From contig NZ_CP151636.1 in the NCBI RefSeq assembly GCF_038397745.1, forward strand, positions 3,596,001 to 3,660,000: DNA of 64,000 nucleotides, read 5' to 3'. This document shows, piece by piece, positions 12,100-20,426 of the stretch. The notes below the pieces were generated by a model, which ran no database searches, was not told the DNA's origin, and saw only the letters and a list, made by a program, of their open reading frames with translations. Numbering within the stretch: the stretch's first letter is position 1; each line of letters begins with the position of its first letter. The stretch is from Microbacterium sp. LWH11-1.2 (GTDB lineage Bacteria; Actinomycetota; Actinomycetes; Actinomycetales; Microbacteriaceae). The position numbers were made by a program, and so were the translations under genes.

Positions 12100-13286
12100 T
12101 GGCCGCGTCGACCTCGGTGGTGTTCCGTCGCCAGCAGGCGCTGCTGCGCACCCTCTTCTGGGTGTTCAAACCGTTCGCGTTGTTCACGAGGCGGATCGAC
12201 TGGGTCGTCGGCCCGGAAGACATCGCGCTCATGGCCACCCACATCGCGGAGGCGCTGCCGAACAGCTACACCGCGATCCACGCGAGGAATCCGTTCTACT
12301 CCGTGGAGTACGACGCCGTGATCCAGACGACGTCCACCGCCCTCGGCGGCCGCCTCGCGACCTGGCGCCGCCTGTACGGCGGACCGATCCTGCTGGCCTG
12401 GCTCGTCAACCGTGCGCGCGGATTCATCTACGTCGGCGGAGGGGCCTTCCTCGAGGGGCACCACGACGAGCGGGAGTTCGAGTTCGCGTTCATCCGGCGG
12501 CACGGGCGACGTCTGGTCTGCTACTTCACCGGCAACGACATCCGCTCGCCCCGATTGTCGCAGCAGCGCGCGGAGGAGACGGGACGTCCCAACATCGGAT
12601 CGATACTCGCCACGATCGACCCGATCTTCGCCGCACCCGAGTACGACCTGGCCCGGCGGGCACGCGCGCAGGTGGCCGAGCGCCATGCGGAGGCGATCTT
12701 CAACGCCCGCAACGACCAGCTCTCCTACCTCGAGGGGCACACGCACCCGTTCCTGTACTTCTACCCGGATGAGCAGTTCGTCGACAGCACCGTCAAGTTC
12801 GATGCGCCGGAGCGCATCGTCGTCGTGCATGCCCCCTCGAACCCTCTGCTGAAGGGCACGGATGCCGTGCGCGAGGTCATGGCTCGGATCACGCAGTCCC
12901 ATCCGCACGTCGAGTACCGCGAGCTGATCGGCGTCCCGCACGAGCAGGTGCTGGCGGCTCTCGACGATGCGCACGTCGCCCTCAACGAGTTCTACGCCTC
13001 GGTGCCCGGTGTGTTCGGCGTCGAGGCCATGGCGCGCCGCTGCGTGCTGGTCACCAGCGCCCGCGCGTCCGACGAGCCCGATCTGGGCGAGGATGCCGAC
13101 GAGGCCTGGGTGATCGCCGACGTGCACACGCTCCACGACGCACTGCTGACGGTGCTCGCGCACCCCGAGGAGATGGCCGCGCAGGCCGCACGCGGACACG
13201 CGTGGGCGATGGCCAACGCCTCGGCGAGCGCGAGCGCACGAGCGCTGGCGCTGGCTCTGGCCCCGGCGACAGAGCCTGCGCGATGA
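12096..13286 (+). CDS. Glycosyltransferase, GT4-like (divergent member of the local paralogue family)
   Basis: 396 residues. C-terminal GT-B features: APSNPLLKGTDAV (nucleotide-binding loop), then GVFGVEAMARRCVLV in place of the usual E-x7-E. It shares the layout but little identity with the three paralogues at 15624, 16843 and 19191 (FTGNDIRSP against their HGTD(V/I)R(L/S)P). Probably transfers the sugar made by the upstream genes, or a neighbouring residue. ATG at 12096 overlaps the previous stop (ATGATG); a second ATG follows at once. The C-terminus is Ala/Ser-rich and low in complexity. Confidence 0.72.
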   Translation: MMAASTSVVFRRQQALLRTLFWVFKPFALFTRRIDWVVGPEDIALMATHIAEALPNSYTAIHARNPFYSVEYDAVIQTTSTALGGRLATWRRLYGGPILLAWLVNRARGFIYVGGGAFLEGHHDEREFEFAFIRRHGRRLVCYFTGNDIRSPRLSQQRAEETGRPNIGSILATIDPIFAAPEYDLARRARAQVAERHAEAIFNARNDQLSYLEGHTHPFLYFYPDEQFVDSTVKFDAPERIVVVHAPSNPLLKGTDAVREVMARITQSHPHVEYRELIGVPHEQVLAALDDAHVALNEFYASVPGVFGVEAMARRCVLVTSARASDEPDLGEDADEAWVIADVHTLHDALLTVLAHPEEMAAQAARGHAWAMANASASASARALALALAPATEPAR

Positions 13287-14293
13287 CATCGCGGCGTCAG
13301 ACGCTCCTCACGCGGATCGGTTCGATCCTCCTCGCGGGCCTCCTGCTCGCCGGGTGCACCTCCCCCGCCCCCTCGGCATCCCCCTCCCCGATCCCGACGG
13401 TGTCCCCCGCGCCGGAGACGAGCCTCAACACCGAGGGCTTCGCGACATCCGGATGGACTCTGCGCACCGACGTCCTCAACCCCTTCTACGACCGGATCCA
13501 GGTCGACGTCGACATCACCGAGATCGACGACTCGGGTCTCGCGCTGTACCGGGAGCAGGCCACCGGAAAGGTGCTGCCGCATCCGATCGTCAACGCGCAG
13601 TATGCGATGGCGGCCCTGCTGCGGTGGGAGGAGACCGGCGACGACATCTGGCTGACGCGAGCCATCCGCAACGCGCAGGAGCTCGTCGACACGCACGTGG
13701 AGCGAGACGGCGCGTGGTGGTTCCAATACGACTGGGACTGGACCTACCTGGATCGCACGCTCACCGCACCCTGGTGGTCGGGGATGGCGCAGGGCGAAGC
13801 GCTGACGGTGTTCTCCCGCCTCGCCACCATCCAGCCCGAGAATCCGCAGTGGCGAGAGGCCGCCGACCGCACGGTCGAGTCGTTCTTCCAACGCGGCGAG
13901 GGCAACACCGCACCGTGGTCGACCGTCGTCGACAACGGGTACCTGTGGTTCGAGGAGTACGCGGGCGACCAGCCGCCGCTCCTGGTCATGAACGGGCACG
14001 TCTTCGCGATCTTCGGGCTCTACGAGTACTGGCTGCTCAGCGGGGACCAGCGGGTCGCGACCTACATCGACGGCGGCGCGACGGCCATCCTGGCCGCGAT
14101 GCCGCTGATCCGCGGCGGCGAGGGTGCGGTGTCGTACTACTGCACGCAGCGCGACTACTGCCGCCGTGTCGAATGGCAGAACGCCACGTACCACCCGATC
14201 CACATCCAGCAGCTCCACGCTCTGGGACGGATCACCGGCGCACCGGAGTTCGACGAGTGGGCCGCACTCCTGGAGAGCGACTGGCAGGGCTGA
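13283..14293 (+). CDS. Lipoprotein of the D-glucuronyl C5-epimerase family
   Basis: 336 residues. Lipoprotein signal peptide with lipobox LLAGC (Cys25), then a Ser/Pro linker and an alpha/alpha barrel with Glce-like motifs: PHPIVNAQYAMAALLRW, PWWSGMAQGEALTVFSRL, LWFEEYAG and VMNGHVFAIFGLYEYW. In animals and some bacteria this family flips C5 of glucuronate in a polymer (GlcA to IdoA, or ManA to GulA by analogy). The lipid anchor puts it outside the membrane, so it would act on an exported or lipid-linked glycan. Last gene of the operon; start overlaps the previous stop (ATGA). Family call is good; substrate is inference. Confidence 0.85.
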   Translation: MTSRRQTLLTRIGSILLAGLLLAGCTSPAPSASPSPIPTVSPAPETSLNTEGFATSGWTLRTDVLNPFYDRIQVDVDITEIDDSGLALYREQATGKVLPHPIVNAQYAMAALLRWEETGDDIWLTRAIRNAQELVDTHVERDGAWWFQYDWDWTYLDRTLTAPWWSGMAQGEALTVFSRLATIQPENPQWREAADRTVESFFQRGEGNTAPWSTVVDNGYLWFEEYAGDQPPLLVMNGHVFAIFGLYEYWLLSGDQRVATYIDGGATAILAAMPLIRGGEGAVSYYCTQRDYCRRVEWQNATYHPIHIQQLHALGRITGAPEFDEWAALLESDWQG

Positions 14294-14298
14294 GAGTC

Positions 14299-14332
14299 GC
14301 GGTCAGCGGGAGCGCACGATCGCGCTGACCGC
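14299..14332. terminator. Inverted repeat at the convergent ends of the amidotransferase operon and a GT gene
   Basis: GCGGTCAGCG and its complement form a 10-bp stem around a 14-nt loop, starting 5 nt after the stop at 14293. The repeat overlaps the 3' end of the opposing gene. No T-run follows. Confidence 0.45.
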
Positions 14333-15457
14333 CGTCGCCCAGTTCTCCACCTGCGCCTCGGCGGAGAGCGCCGCGGCGTGCTCCTGCACAGCGGCCTTGA
14401 ACCCGTCGACCCGCTCGGGAGTGAGTCCGTCGACGGCCGCGAGGATGCTCGACTCCGTGAAGTCCGCCGTGACGATGCCGAGGCCCCGCTCCTCCACGAT
14501 GCCGGCCATCTCGATGGACGGACCGACGATGATGCCGAGTCGGGCCTGCACGAAGTCGAAGAACTTGTTCGGCAGCGCGAGCGCGTTGTTCTCGCTCGTC
14601 GGCGGCAGCACGTGGATCCCCACGTCGTAGCCGTGCAGCACATCGATCAGCTCGGCCTGCGCGACCGGCTCATGCACCGTGATCCGAGATCCGAGCTCGT
14701 CGGAGAGAGCGACGAGCTGCTCACGATCGGTGGGCGGGTTGTACGTCAGGTAGAGGTCGAGGCTGACGTCGGCCGAGGAGGCGGCGACTGCCCGCATGAT
14801 CTCGGCGAGACCTCGCTCGCGGAACGGATTGCCGCTGTGCACGAGCCGGATCGGACGCCCCGTCGGCGTCGGCGCGAAGTCCCGGAACGGGGTCGCGTTC
14901 GTCACCACGCCGGGCTCGAGGCCGTACTCGCGGTAGCGCTGGGCGATCGCGGTACCGACGGTCGTGGAGGACCGGACGCGGGACGCGAACCGTGTGATGA
15001 GCCAGGTCCGGTACCGCCGCTGCCGGAGTCCGAGTTTCGTATCGTCGACGGGCAGGCCGGGGAAGAACTCATGGAGGTCGGCGTGGACCCGCTCCGCTCC
15101 CGCCACCGAGATGGCGGCTCCGAGGGTCTCCGCGTCGTTCGCGATGACCGCGTCGAACCGGCGTCCGCGCAGGAGACGACGGGTCTGCTGCACCAGGGGC
15201 ACGTGGTCGTACCCCCAGCGGAACCACTCCCGCTCGCGGGCGATGTCGTCGACGAGGTCTCCCCAGCGTCCGCGGGGCCGGACGTCATCGGGGTCGAGGG
15301 CGATGTGCTCGACCCGAGGGTCCGGCGAGGCACCGGGCGAACAGGTCGTGACCTCGTACTCGTCGGCGAGCCGGCGCACCTGCTTGATCACGCGGGGATC
15401 GATGTCGATCGCGTCGTACGAGAGGATGAGGACCCGCGGCCGCGCAGACGAGGTCAC
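14303..15457 (-). CDS. Glycosyltransferase family 4
   Basis: 384 residues, GT-B fold. RVLILSYDAIDIDPRVIKQ at the N-terminus and HADLHEFFPG in the acceptor domain; LVHSGNPFRERGL and ENNALALPNKFFDF in the donor-binding domain. This layout is seen in many actinobacterial capsule or O-antigen type GT4 enzymes; donor and acceptor are unknown. Two tandem GTG codons are possible starts. I prefer 15457 because a preceding 21-codon mini-ORF ends in a TGA overlapping it by four bases (GTGA). Convergent with the operon ending at 14293. Confidence 0.83.
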   Translation of the reverse strand: MTSSARPRVLILSYDAIDIDPRVIKQVRRLADEYEVTTCSPGASPDPRVEHIALDPDDVRPRGRWGDLVDDIAREREWFRWGYDHVPLVQQTRRLLRGRRFDAVIANDAETLGAAISVAGAERVHADLHEFFPGLPVDDTKLGLRQRRYRTWLITRFASRVRSSTTVGTAIAQRYREYGLEPGVVTNATPFRDFAPTPTGRPIRLVHSGNPFRERGLAEIMRAVAASSADVSLDLYLTYNPPTDREQLVALSDELGSRITVHEPVAQAELIDVLHGYDVGIHVLPPTSENNALALPNKFFDFVQARLGIIVGPSIEMAGIVEERGLGIVTADFTESSILAAVDGLTPERVDGFKAAVQEHAAALSAEAQVENWATAVSAIVRSR

Positions 15458-15519
15458 CACGTCGTCACGGTCCCGGAGGGGGAAGGGCGGACGTCCTCGT
15501 ATGCGATCCGGACACTCAT
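15454..15519 (-). CDS. Possible 21-codon leader mini-ORF coupled to the GT gene
   Basis: Begins MSVRIAYEDV, ends GTVTTW. The ATG at 15519 lies 7 nt after a TAGACT -10 box, so a leaderless mRNA would start on it. Its TGA overlaps the GTG of the GT gene by four bases. The peptide resembles nothing I recognise, and its role may only be to load ribosomes. Confidence 0.35.
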   Translation of the reverse strand: MSVRIAYEDVRPSPSGTVTTW

Positions 15520-15526
15520 GCGCTCC

Positions 15527-15532
15527 AGTCTA
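15527..15532 (-). promoter_or_regulatory. -10 box of minus-strand leaderless promoter
   Basis: TAGACT, 7 nt from the mini-ORF ATG at 15519; paired with an identical divergent box at 15577. Confidence 0.5.
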
Positions 15533-15576
15533 GGAGGCCTCAGCGCGGTTCCCCGGAGGACACATGTCCGCCTCGG

Positions 15577-15582
15577 TAGACT
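15577..15582 (+). promoter_or_regulatory. -10 box of plus-strand leaderless promoter
   Basis: TAGACT, 6 nt from the mini-ORF ATG at 15589. It lies inside the longer reading of the next gene that starts at 15564, which argues against that longer start. Confidence 0.5.
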
Positions 15583-15588
15583 GGGCGG

Positions 15589-15627
15589 ATGACCGCTGTC
15601 CGTTCCACGATCGCTCCGCGCTCGTGA
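15589..15627 (+). CDS. Possible 12-codon leader mini-ORF coupled to a glycosyltransferase
   Basis: MTAVRSTIAPRS, then TGA overlapping GTG 15624 by four bases. The ATG is placed for leaderless initiation from the TAGACT box. Mirrors the divergent mini-ORF at 15454-15519. Confidence 0.35.
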   Translation: MTAVRSTIAPRS

Positions 15628-16859
15628 ACCGCTACCGTCTGCCTGGCTGGATCAACTCGCTCATCGATCGGATCGCGGATGCTCCGATGAGTCCGATCGG
15701 CCGGATCGCGGCCCGCCGGATGGGTGCCCCGGCTCCGGCCGGAGCCGTTCCCGCCACGGAGTTCGACGACAAGCCGATCAGGGTCCTCATCACCCCGATG
15801 AACTACTCCGGCCAGGGCCGGGCCTGGGCGCGCGCGCTCGAGGCAGCGGACCCCTCGATCTCGGCCCGCAACACCGCCGTCGACGTTCCCGGGGGCTTCT
15901 CGTTCGACGCGGACCTCGTGGTCCCCGTCGGCACGTACCACAACGGCGCCGAGTGGCAGCAGCGCGAGTTCGAGGCTGCGAGCCGCGCCACGCATGTGCT
16001 GATCGAGGCCGAGGAGCCCCCGTTCGGGCGGATGCTGTCGCGATCGGTCGCCGCTCAAGCCGAGGCCCTGCTGGACAGAGGCGTCGATGTCGCGTTCCTC
16101 GCGCACGGGACCGACGTCCGGCTCCCCTCCCGCCATATGACGGACAACCCGTGGTCGCACTACGGAGACCCGGACATCTACGCGCCCAGGGCGGAGGTCC
16201 TCGCCGCGAGGAACATCCGACTGCTGACCGAGAGCGGCCGTCCTCTCTTCGTCTCGACTCCTGACCTGCTGGAGGATCTGCCCTCCGCCGGATGGTGCCC
16301 GGTCGTCGTCGACCCCTCGCGCTGGGCCGCCGCGCCTCGGAGCGGTTCCGACGGCCCGCTGCGCGTCACGCACGTCCCGTCGGTGTCGGCGGTGAAGGGC
16401 ACCCAGCTCATCCTCCCCGCGCTCGAGAAGCTCGCCGAGGAAGGGGTCATCGACCTCCGACTCGTGCAGGGCGTTCCGAGCGCCGAGATGCCGGCCGTGT
16501 TCGCCACCGCCGACGTGGTGATCGATCAGGTGCGCATCGGCTCCTACGGCGTCGCAGCCTGCGAGGCCATGGCCGCGGGGTGCATCGTGGTCGGACACGT
16601 CGCCGCCCGCGTCCGCGGCGAGGTCGAGCGGCGCACCGGACTCGCGCTCCCCGTCGTGGAGAGCGACCCGCCGAGCATCGAGGAGACGCTGCGTCGACTC
16701 GCCGCGCTTCCGGATCGCTCCGCGATCATCCGAGCAGGCATCGACTTCGTGCGGCACGTCCACGACGGACGCATGGCCGCTGCGGTCCTGACAGACGAGT
16801 GGATCCGTCCACGCACGAGCACAGACCAGGAAGGTGGCGCGCATGCATCCCGCGATTGA
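15624..16859 (+). CDS. Glycosyltransferase-like protein, paralogue 1
   Basis: 411 residues from GTG 15624, the same length as the paralogue at 19191. GT-B-like: PMNYSGQGRAWARALE in the N-domain, LAHGTDVRLPS centrally, HVPSVSAVKGTQLI and IGSYGVAACEAMAAGCIVVGHV in the donor domain. Donor and acceptor unknown. An ATG at 15564 with GGAGG four bases ahead would add 20 residues; I reject it because those codons cover the TAGACT box and give unlikely sequence, but it remains possible. Its 3' end overlaps the next paralogue by 17 nt. Confidence 0.72.
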   Translation: MNRYRLPGWINSLIDRIADAPMSPIGRIAARRMGAPAPAGAVPATEFDDKPIRVLITPMNYSGQGRAWARALEAADPSISARNTAVDVPGGFSFDADLVVPVGTYHNGAEWQQREFEAASRATHVLIEAEEPPFGRMLSRSVAAQAEALLDRGVDVAFLAHGTDVRLPSRHMTDNPWSHYGDPDIYAPRAEVLAARNIRLLTESGRPLFVSTPDLLEDLPSAGWCPVVVDPSRWAAAPRSGSDGPLRVTHVPSVSAVKGTQLILPALEKLAEEGVIDLRLVQGVPSAEMPAVFATADVVIDQVRIGSYGVAACEAMAAGCIVVGHVAARVRGEVERRTGLALPVVESDPPSIEETLRRLAALPDRSAIIRAGIDFVRHVHDGRMAAAVLTDEWIRPRTSTDQEGGAHASRD

Positions 16860-18018
16860 GCGGATCTGGAAGCTGGTGCCGAAGCCGGTGCAGGATTCCA
16901 TCGCCGCCGGTGTCGACAGGGCGAACGGCGTCGTGCCCCCGCCCCCGCCCCACCCCGACCTGACCCGGCCGCACCGCGTGCTCATCGGCCCGGTGAACTA
17001 CGCCGGCCAGGGCTACCGGTGGTCGCGGGCGATGGAGGAGTCCGGGGACGTCTCGGCGAAGAACTTCGTCCATGCCGAGAACAACGTCCTGCAGTACCCC
17101 GCGGACTACGTCGTGCCGTGGCGCACCTCGGAGCACTCCCGCGCGTGGCAGCGCGCGATGGTCGAGACGATCGCCCAGGAGTACACGCACGTTCTCGTCG
17201 AGGCCTGCGTTCCGGTTCTTGGCGGCATGTTCTCCGGTGATCTGCGGCGGCAGGTGGCGCTCATGCAGCGCGGCGGCGCCCGCGTGGGGATCATCGGACA
17301 CGGCACGGACGTGCGGCTCCCCTCGACGCACGTGCAGTCGACGCCCTGGTCCCACTTCGTGGACAGCGACGAGTGGGTCGCTGCGGAGAAGGTCGAGACC
17401 GTGGTCGCCGAGAACCTGCGGGTCATCCGCGAGCTCGGACTGCCGACATTCGTCTCGACCGCCGGGCTGCTCATCGACATCCCCGACGCGCACTTCCTGG
17501 GCGTCGTCATCGACCCGGACAGGTGGGTGAACGACGAGCCCGTCCTGCAGCGCGACCGGCTGAAGGTCGTCCATGCTCCGACGAACCCCCACGTCAAGGG
17601 CACGCCCCTCATCGTTCCCGCGGCGCAGCGGCTCCACGACGAGGGTCTCATCGAGTTCGTGCAGCTCGAGCGCACGCCGAACGAGGAGATGCCCGCCGTG
17701 CTCGCATCCGCCGACGCCGTGCTGGACCAGTTCCGCGTCGGAGACTACGGCGTCGCGGCCTGCGAGACCATGGCAGCCGGCCGCCTCGTGCTGGCGCACG
17801 TGACCGATCAGGTGCGCCAGGAGGTCGAGCGCCACGCCTCGATGCCGCTCCCCGTCGTGGAGGCCACACCGGACGACATCGAGGCGGTGCTGCGCGACAT
17901 CGTCGCGCGTCGCGAGCACTACCGTGCGATCGCCGCGTCCGGACCGGCGTTCGTGCGTCGCCTCCACGACGGCGCCTTCTCCCGCGAGGTGCTCGTGAAG
18001 CACTTCCTGGCGGTCTGA
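16843..18018 (+). CDS. Glycosyltransferase-like protein, paralogue 2
   Basis: 391 residues. Same architecture as its neighbour: GPVNYAGQGYRWSRAM, GHGTDVRLPSTH, HAPTNPHVKGTPLI, VGDYGVAACETMAAGRLVLAHV. ATG 16843 is chosen over GTG 16834 because AGGAAGG (16828-16834) sits 8 nt ahead. The Lys-Gly-Thr loop and the glycine-rich cofactor-side segment suggest a nucleotide-sugar-binding GT-B fold. Probably arose by tandem duplication. Acceptor specificity may differ in the divergent first 60 residues. Confidence 0.72.
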   Translation: MHPAIERIWKLVPKPVQDSIAAGVDRANGVVPPPPPHPDLTRPHRVLIGPVNYAGQGYRWSRAMEESGDVSAKNFVHAENNVLQYPADYVVPWRTSEHSRAWQRAMVETIAQEYTHVLVEACVPVLGGMFSGDLRRQVALMQRGGARVGIIGHGTDVRLPSTHVQSTPWSHFVDSDEWVAAEKVETVVAENLRVIRELGLPTFVSTAGLLIDIPDAHFLGVVIDPDRWVNDEPVLQRDRLKVVHAPTNPHVKGTPLIVPAAQRLHDEGLIEFVQLERTPNEEMPAVLASADAVLDQFRVGDYGVAACETMAAGRLVLAHVTDQVRQEVERHASMPLPVVEATPDDIEAVLRDIVARREHYRAIAASGPAFVRRLHDGAFSREVLVKHFLAV

Positions 18019-18022
18019 ATCC

Positions 18023-19189
18023 ATGCGCGTCGCCATCGTCTCCCGCATCTACCGACCGGAGCCGTCTGCCGCCTCGCTCTTCCTCGGCGCCGTCGCCGAC
18101 GAGCTGACCGGCCGCGGGAACCGGGTGGTCGTGCTCACCGCCCGGCCGCCGAAGAGCACGAGGACTCCGCGTCATGTGGAGACCGTCCGCACCTTCCCGG
18201 TGGTCCGCGACCGCCAGGGTTACGTGCGCGGGTACATCCCCTACCTGAGCTTCGACATCCCCCTCGCCTTCCGCCTGCTCTTCCTGCGGCGCCCCGACGT
18301 CGTCTTCATGGAGCCGCCGCCCACCACCGGGGTCGTCGTGCGCGTCATCTGCGCCCTGCGGCGGATCCCCTACGTCTACGACGCGGCGGACATCTGGTCG
18401 GATGCCGCCGACCAGGCGACGAACTCCTCGCTCGTGATCCGGGTGCTCCGCGCCATGGAGGGATTCGGGATGCGCGGCGCCGAGCGCCTCGTCACCATCT
18501 CGCAGGGCGTCGTCACGCGCGCTCGCGCGCTGGGCGTCTCCCGCAGGATCGCCGTCACGGGCTTCGGTGCGGACACGGGGGCGTTCGCCCCGGACTCCGA
18601 CGTCCCCGTCCGGAAGCTCTTCGTCTATGCGGGGAGCTATTCGCCCTGGCACGGCGCGGAGGCGCTGATCGACGCCTTCGGGATCTTCTCCCGTGAGCAT
18701 CCCGGCTACACGCTGCGGTTCATCGGCAACGGCAGCGAACGCGAGCTGATCGAGGAGCGCGCGAGACAGGTCGGCGTCGCCGACGCGGTCGAGTTCCTCG
18801 CCGCGATGCCGGCGGAGGAGCTCCTCCCGCACCTGAACGAGGCCGTCGCGAGCATGGCGACCCTGCGCCCCGGCACCGGCTACGACTACGCCTTCACCAC
18901 GAAGGCGTATTCCTCGCTCGCGGCGGGATGCCCTGTGCTGTTCGCCGGCCCCGGCCCCACCGCGCCGTTCCTGCGGGAGGCGAACCGCCACGTGCGGGCC
19001 GGGATCGCCTGCGAGTACGACGTGGCCCAGATCGCGATCGCGATGGAGCAGCTCGCGATCACACCGCTCTCCGCGCAGGAGCGCGAGGACCTCGGACGCT
19101 GGACAGCCGAAGAGCACTCCCTCACGGCCGTCGCGCGGCGCGTCGTCGACAACATCGAGTCCGCGGCCGTCCGCTCCGAGGAGCGCTGA
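18023..19189 (+). CDS. Glycosyltransferase family 4 (WbuB-like)
   Basis: 388 residues. N-terminal IVSRIYRPEPSAASLFL, PYVYDAADIWSDAA before the hinge, then VYAGSYSPWHGAEALIDAF and FLAAMPAEELLPHLN of a GT4 donor domain. This pattern is seen in GT4 enzymes that add amino or deoxyamino sugars, but specificity cannot be read. It lies 4 nt after paralogue 2 and 1 nt before paralogue 3, so the four genes form one transcription unit. Confidence 0.85.
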   Translation: MRVAIVSRIYRPEPSAASLFLGAVADELTGRGNRVVVLTARPPKSTRTPRHVETVRTFPVVRDRQGYVRGYIPYLSFDIPLAFRLLFLRRPDVVFMEPPPTTGVVVRVICALRRIPYVYDAADIWSDAADQATNSSLVIRVLRAMEGFGMRGAERLVTISQGVVTRARALGVSRRIAVTGFGADTGAFAPDSDVPVRKLFVYAGSYSPWHGAEALIDAFGIFSREHPGYTLRFIGNGSERELIEERARQVGVADAVEFLAAMPAEELLPHLNEAVASMATLRPGTGYDYAFTTKAYSSLAAGCPVLFAGPGPTAPFLREANRHVRAGIACEYDVAQIAIAMEQLAITPLSAQEREDLGRWTAEEHSLTAVARRVVDNIESAAVRSEER

Positions 19190-19190
19190 G

Positions 19191-20426
19191 ATGGCCGGTC
19201 TGCACGACATCGCCGGCTGGTTGGTCCGCCGCCGCTCGTCCCTGCCCGCCTGGGCGACGCGCATCATCGATGCGCCCGCGCGCAACCCGGACGGCCTGAT
19301 CGGTCGACTCGCCTATCGGATCCTCGGCGGCGACGGCGCTGCGAACACCTCGGCGCCGGACACGGCCGTCCGCGTCTACATCGCCCCGACCAACTACTCC
19401 GGTCAGGGCTTCCTCTGGGCGCGGGCGCTCGAGCGGGCGCAGAGCGACGTCGGCGCGCGCAACATGGCCGTGGACATCCCCGGCGGATTCGCCTTCCCAG
19501 CTGACACGACCGTGCCCATCGCCGTCAACAGCGCCTCCGCCGAGTGGCAGCGCGCCGAGTGGGAGGCGGTGCAGGCCTTCACGCATGTGCTGATCGAGGC
19601 GGAGCGGCCGATCTTCGGCGGACTCTTCGGCCGCCGGGTGCTCGCCGAGGTCGAGGCGCTCGAGAAGGCCGGGCTGTCCGTCGCCTTCCTCAGCCACGGC
19701 ACCGACATCCGCAGCCCTCGGGCGCACGCCGCGCTGACGCCCTGGTCGCCCTACCCGGAGGACCCCCGTACCGAGACGCTCCAGGCCGACGCCGATGAGA
19801 ACATCGCGCTCCTCGACACGCTCCGGCGCCCCACGTTCGTCTCGACACCCGATCTGCTCCTCGACGTCCCCTGGGCGCGATGGTGTCCGGTCGTCGTGGA
19901 CGCCGAGCGCTTCGCCCAGGACCGCTCCGTGCTCCTCGGGCAGACGCCGCGCGTGATCCACATCTCGAGCTCCGCCGTCCAGAAGGGCAGCCATCACATC
20001 GCGCCGGCCCTGCAGCCTCTCGTCGACGATCGGGCGATCAGCTACGACCTCGTGACCGGCGTGAGCTCCGCGGAGATGCCGGCGATCATCGGCGGCGCCG
20101 ACATCGTGCTCGACCAGTTCCGGATCGGGTCGTACGGCGTCGCGGCCTGCGAGGCCATGGCGGCCGGTCGGATCGTCGTCGGGCACGTCCTGCCGGAGGT
20201 GCGCGAGCTCATCCACGCGGACACCGGCCTGGAGCTGCCGATCGTCGAGGCCACCCCCGACACGCTCCGCGACGTGGTCAGCGGGCTGCTCGCGGACCCC
20301 GATCGCGCGCGCGCGATCGCCGAGAGCGGACCGGGCTACGTGCAGGCGGTGCACTCGGGCGCACGCAGCGCCGCCGTCCTCCTGGACGGATGGATCGACC
20401 GCTCAGGCCGCCCCGACGGGGACTGA
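19191..20426 (+). CDS. Glycosyltransferase-like protein, paralogue 3
   Basis: 411 residues. APTNYSGQGFLWARALE, LSHGTDIRSPR, FVSTPDLLLDVPWARWCPV and IGSYGVAACEAMAAGRIVVGHV align closely with the 15624 protein, closer than either does to the 16843 protein. Start ATG one base after the previous stop (TGAGATG). The last 24 bases overlap the 3' end of the opposing acyltransferase gene. Confidence 0.75.
   Translation: MAGLHDIAGWLVRRRSSLPAWATRIIDAPARNPDGLIGRLAYRILGGDGAANTSAPDTAVRVYIAPTNYSGQGFLWARALERAQSDVGARNMAVDIPGGFAFPADTTVPIAVNSASAEWQRAEWEAVQAFTHVLIEAERPIFGGLFGRRVLAEVEALEKAGLSVAFLSHGTDIRSPRAHAALTPWSPYPEDPRTETLQADADENIALLDTLRRPTFVSTPDLLLDVPWARWCPVVVDAERFAQDRSVLLGQTPRVIHISSSAVQKGSHHIAPALQPLVDDRAISYDLVTGVSSAEMPAIIGGADIVLDQFRIGSYGVAACEAMAAGRIVVGHVLPEVRELIHADTGLELPIVEATPDTLRDVVSGLLADPDRARAIAESGPGYVQAVHSGARSAAVLLDGWIDRSGRPDGD

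Noticed and set aside
13051..13286. Ala/Ser repeat-like end of the 12096 protein as a DNA repeat or mobile element edge
   Set aside because: Only a short run of GC-rich codons (GCG/AGC); no repeat unit or copy elsewhere in the window.
15564..15623. ATG 15564 with GGAGG ahead as the start of GT paralogue 1
   Set aside because: The extra 20 codons contain a TAGACT box placed for a leaderless mRNA and read as atypical protein; GTG 15624 gives the length of its closest paralogue. Not fully excluded.
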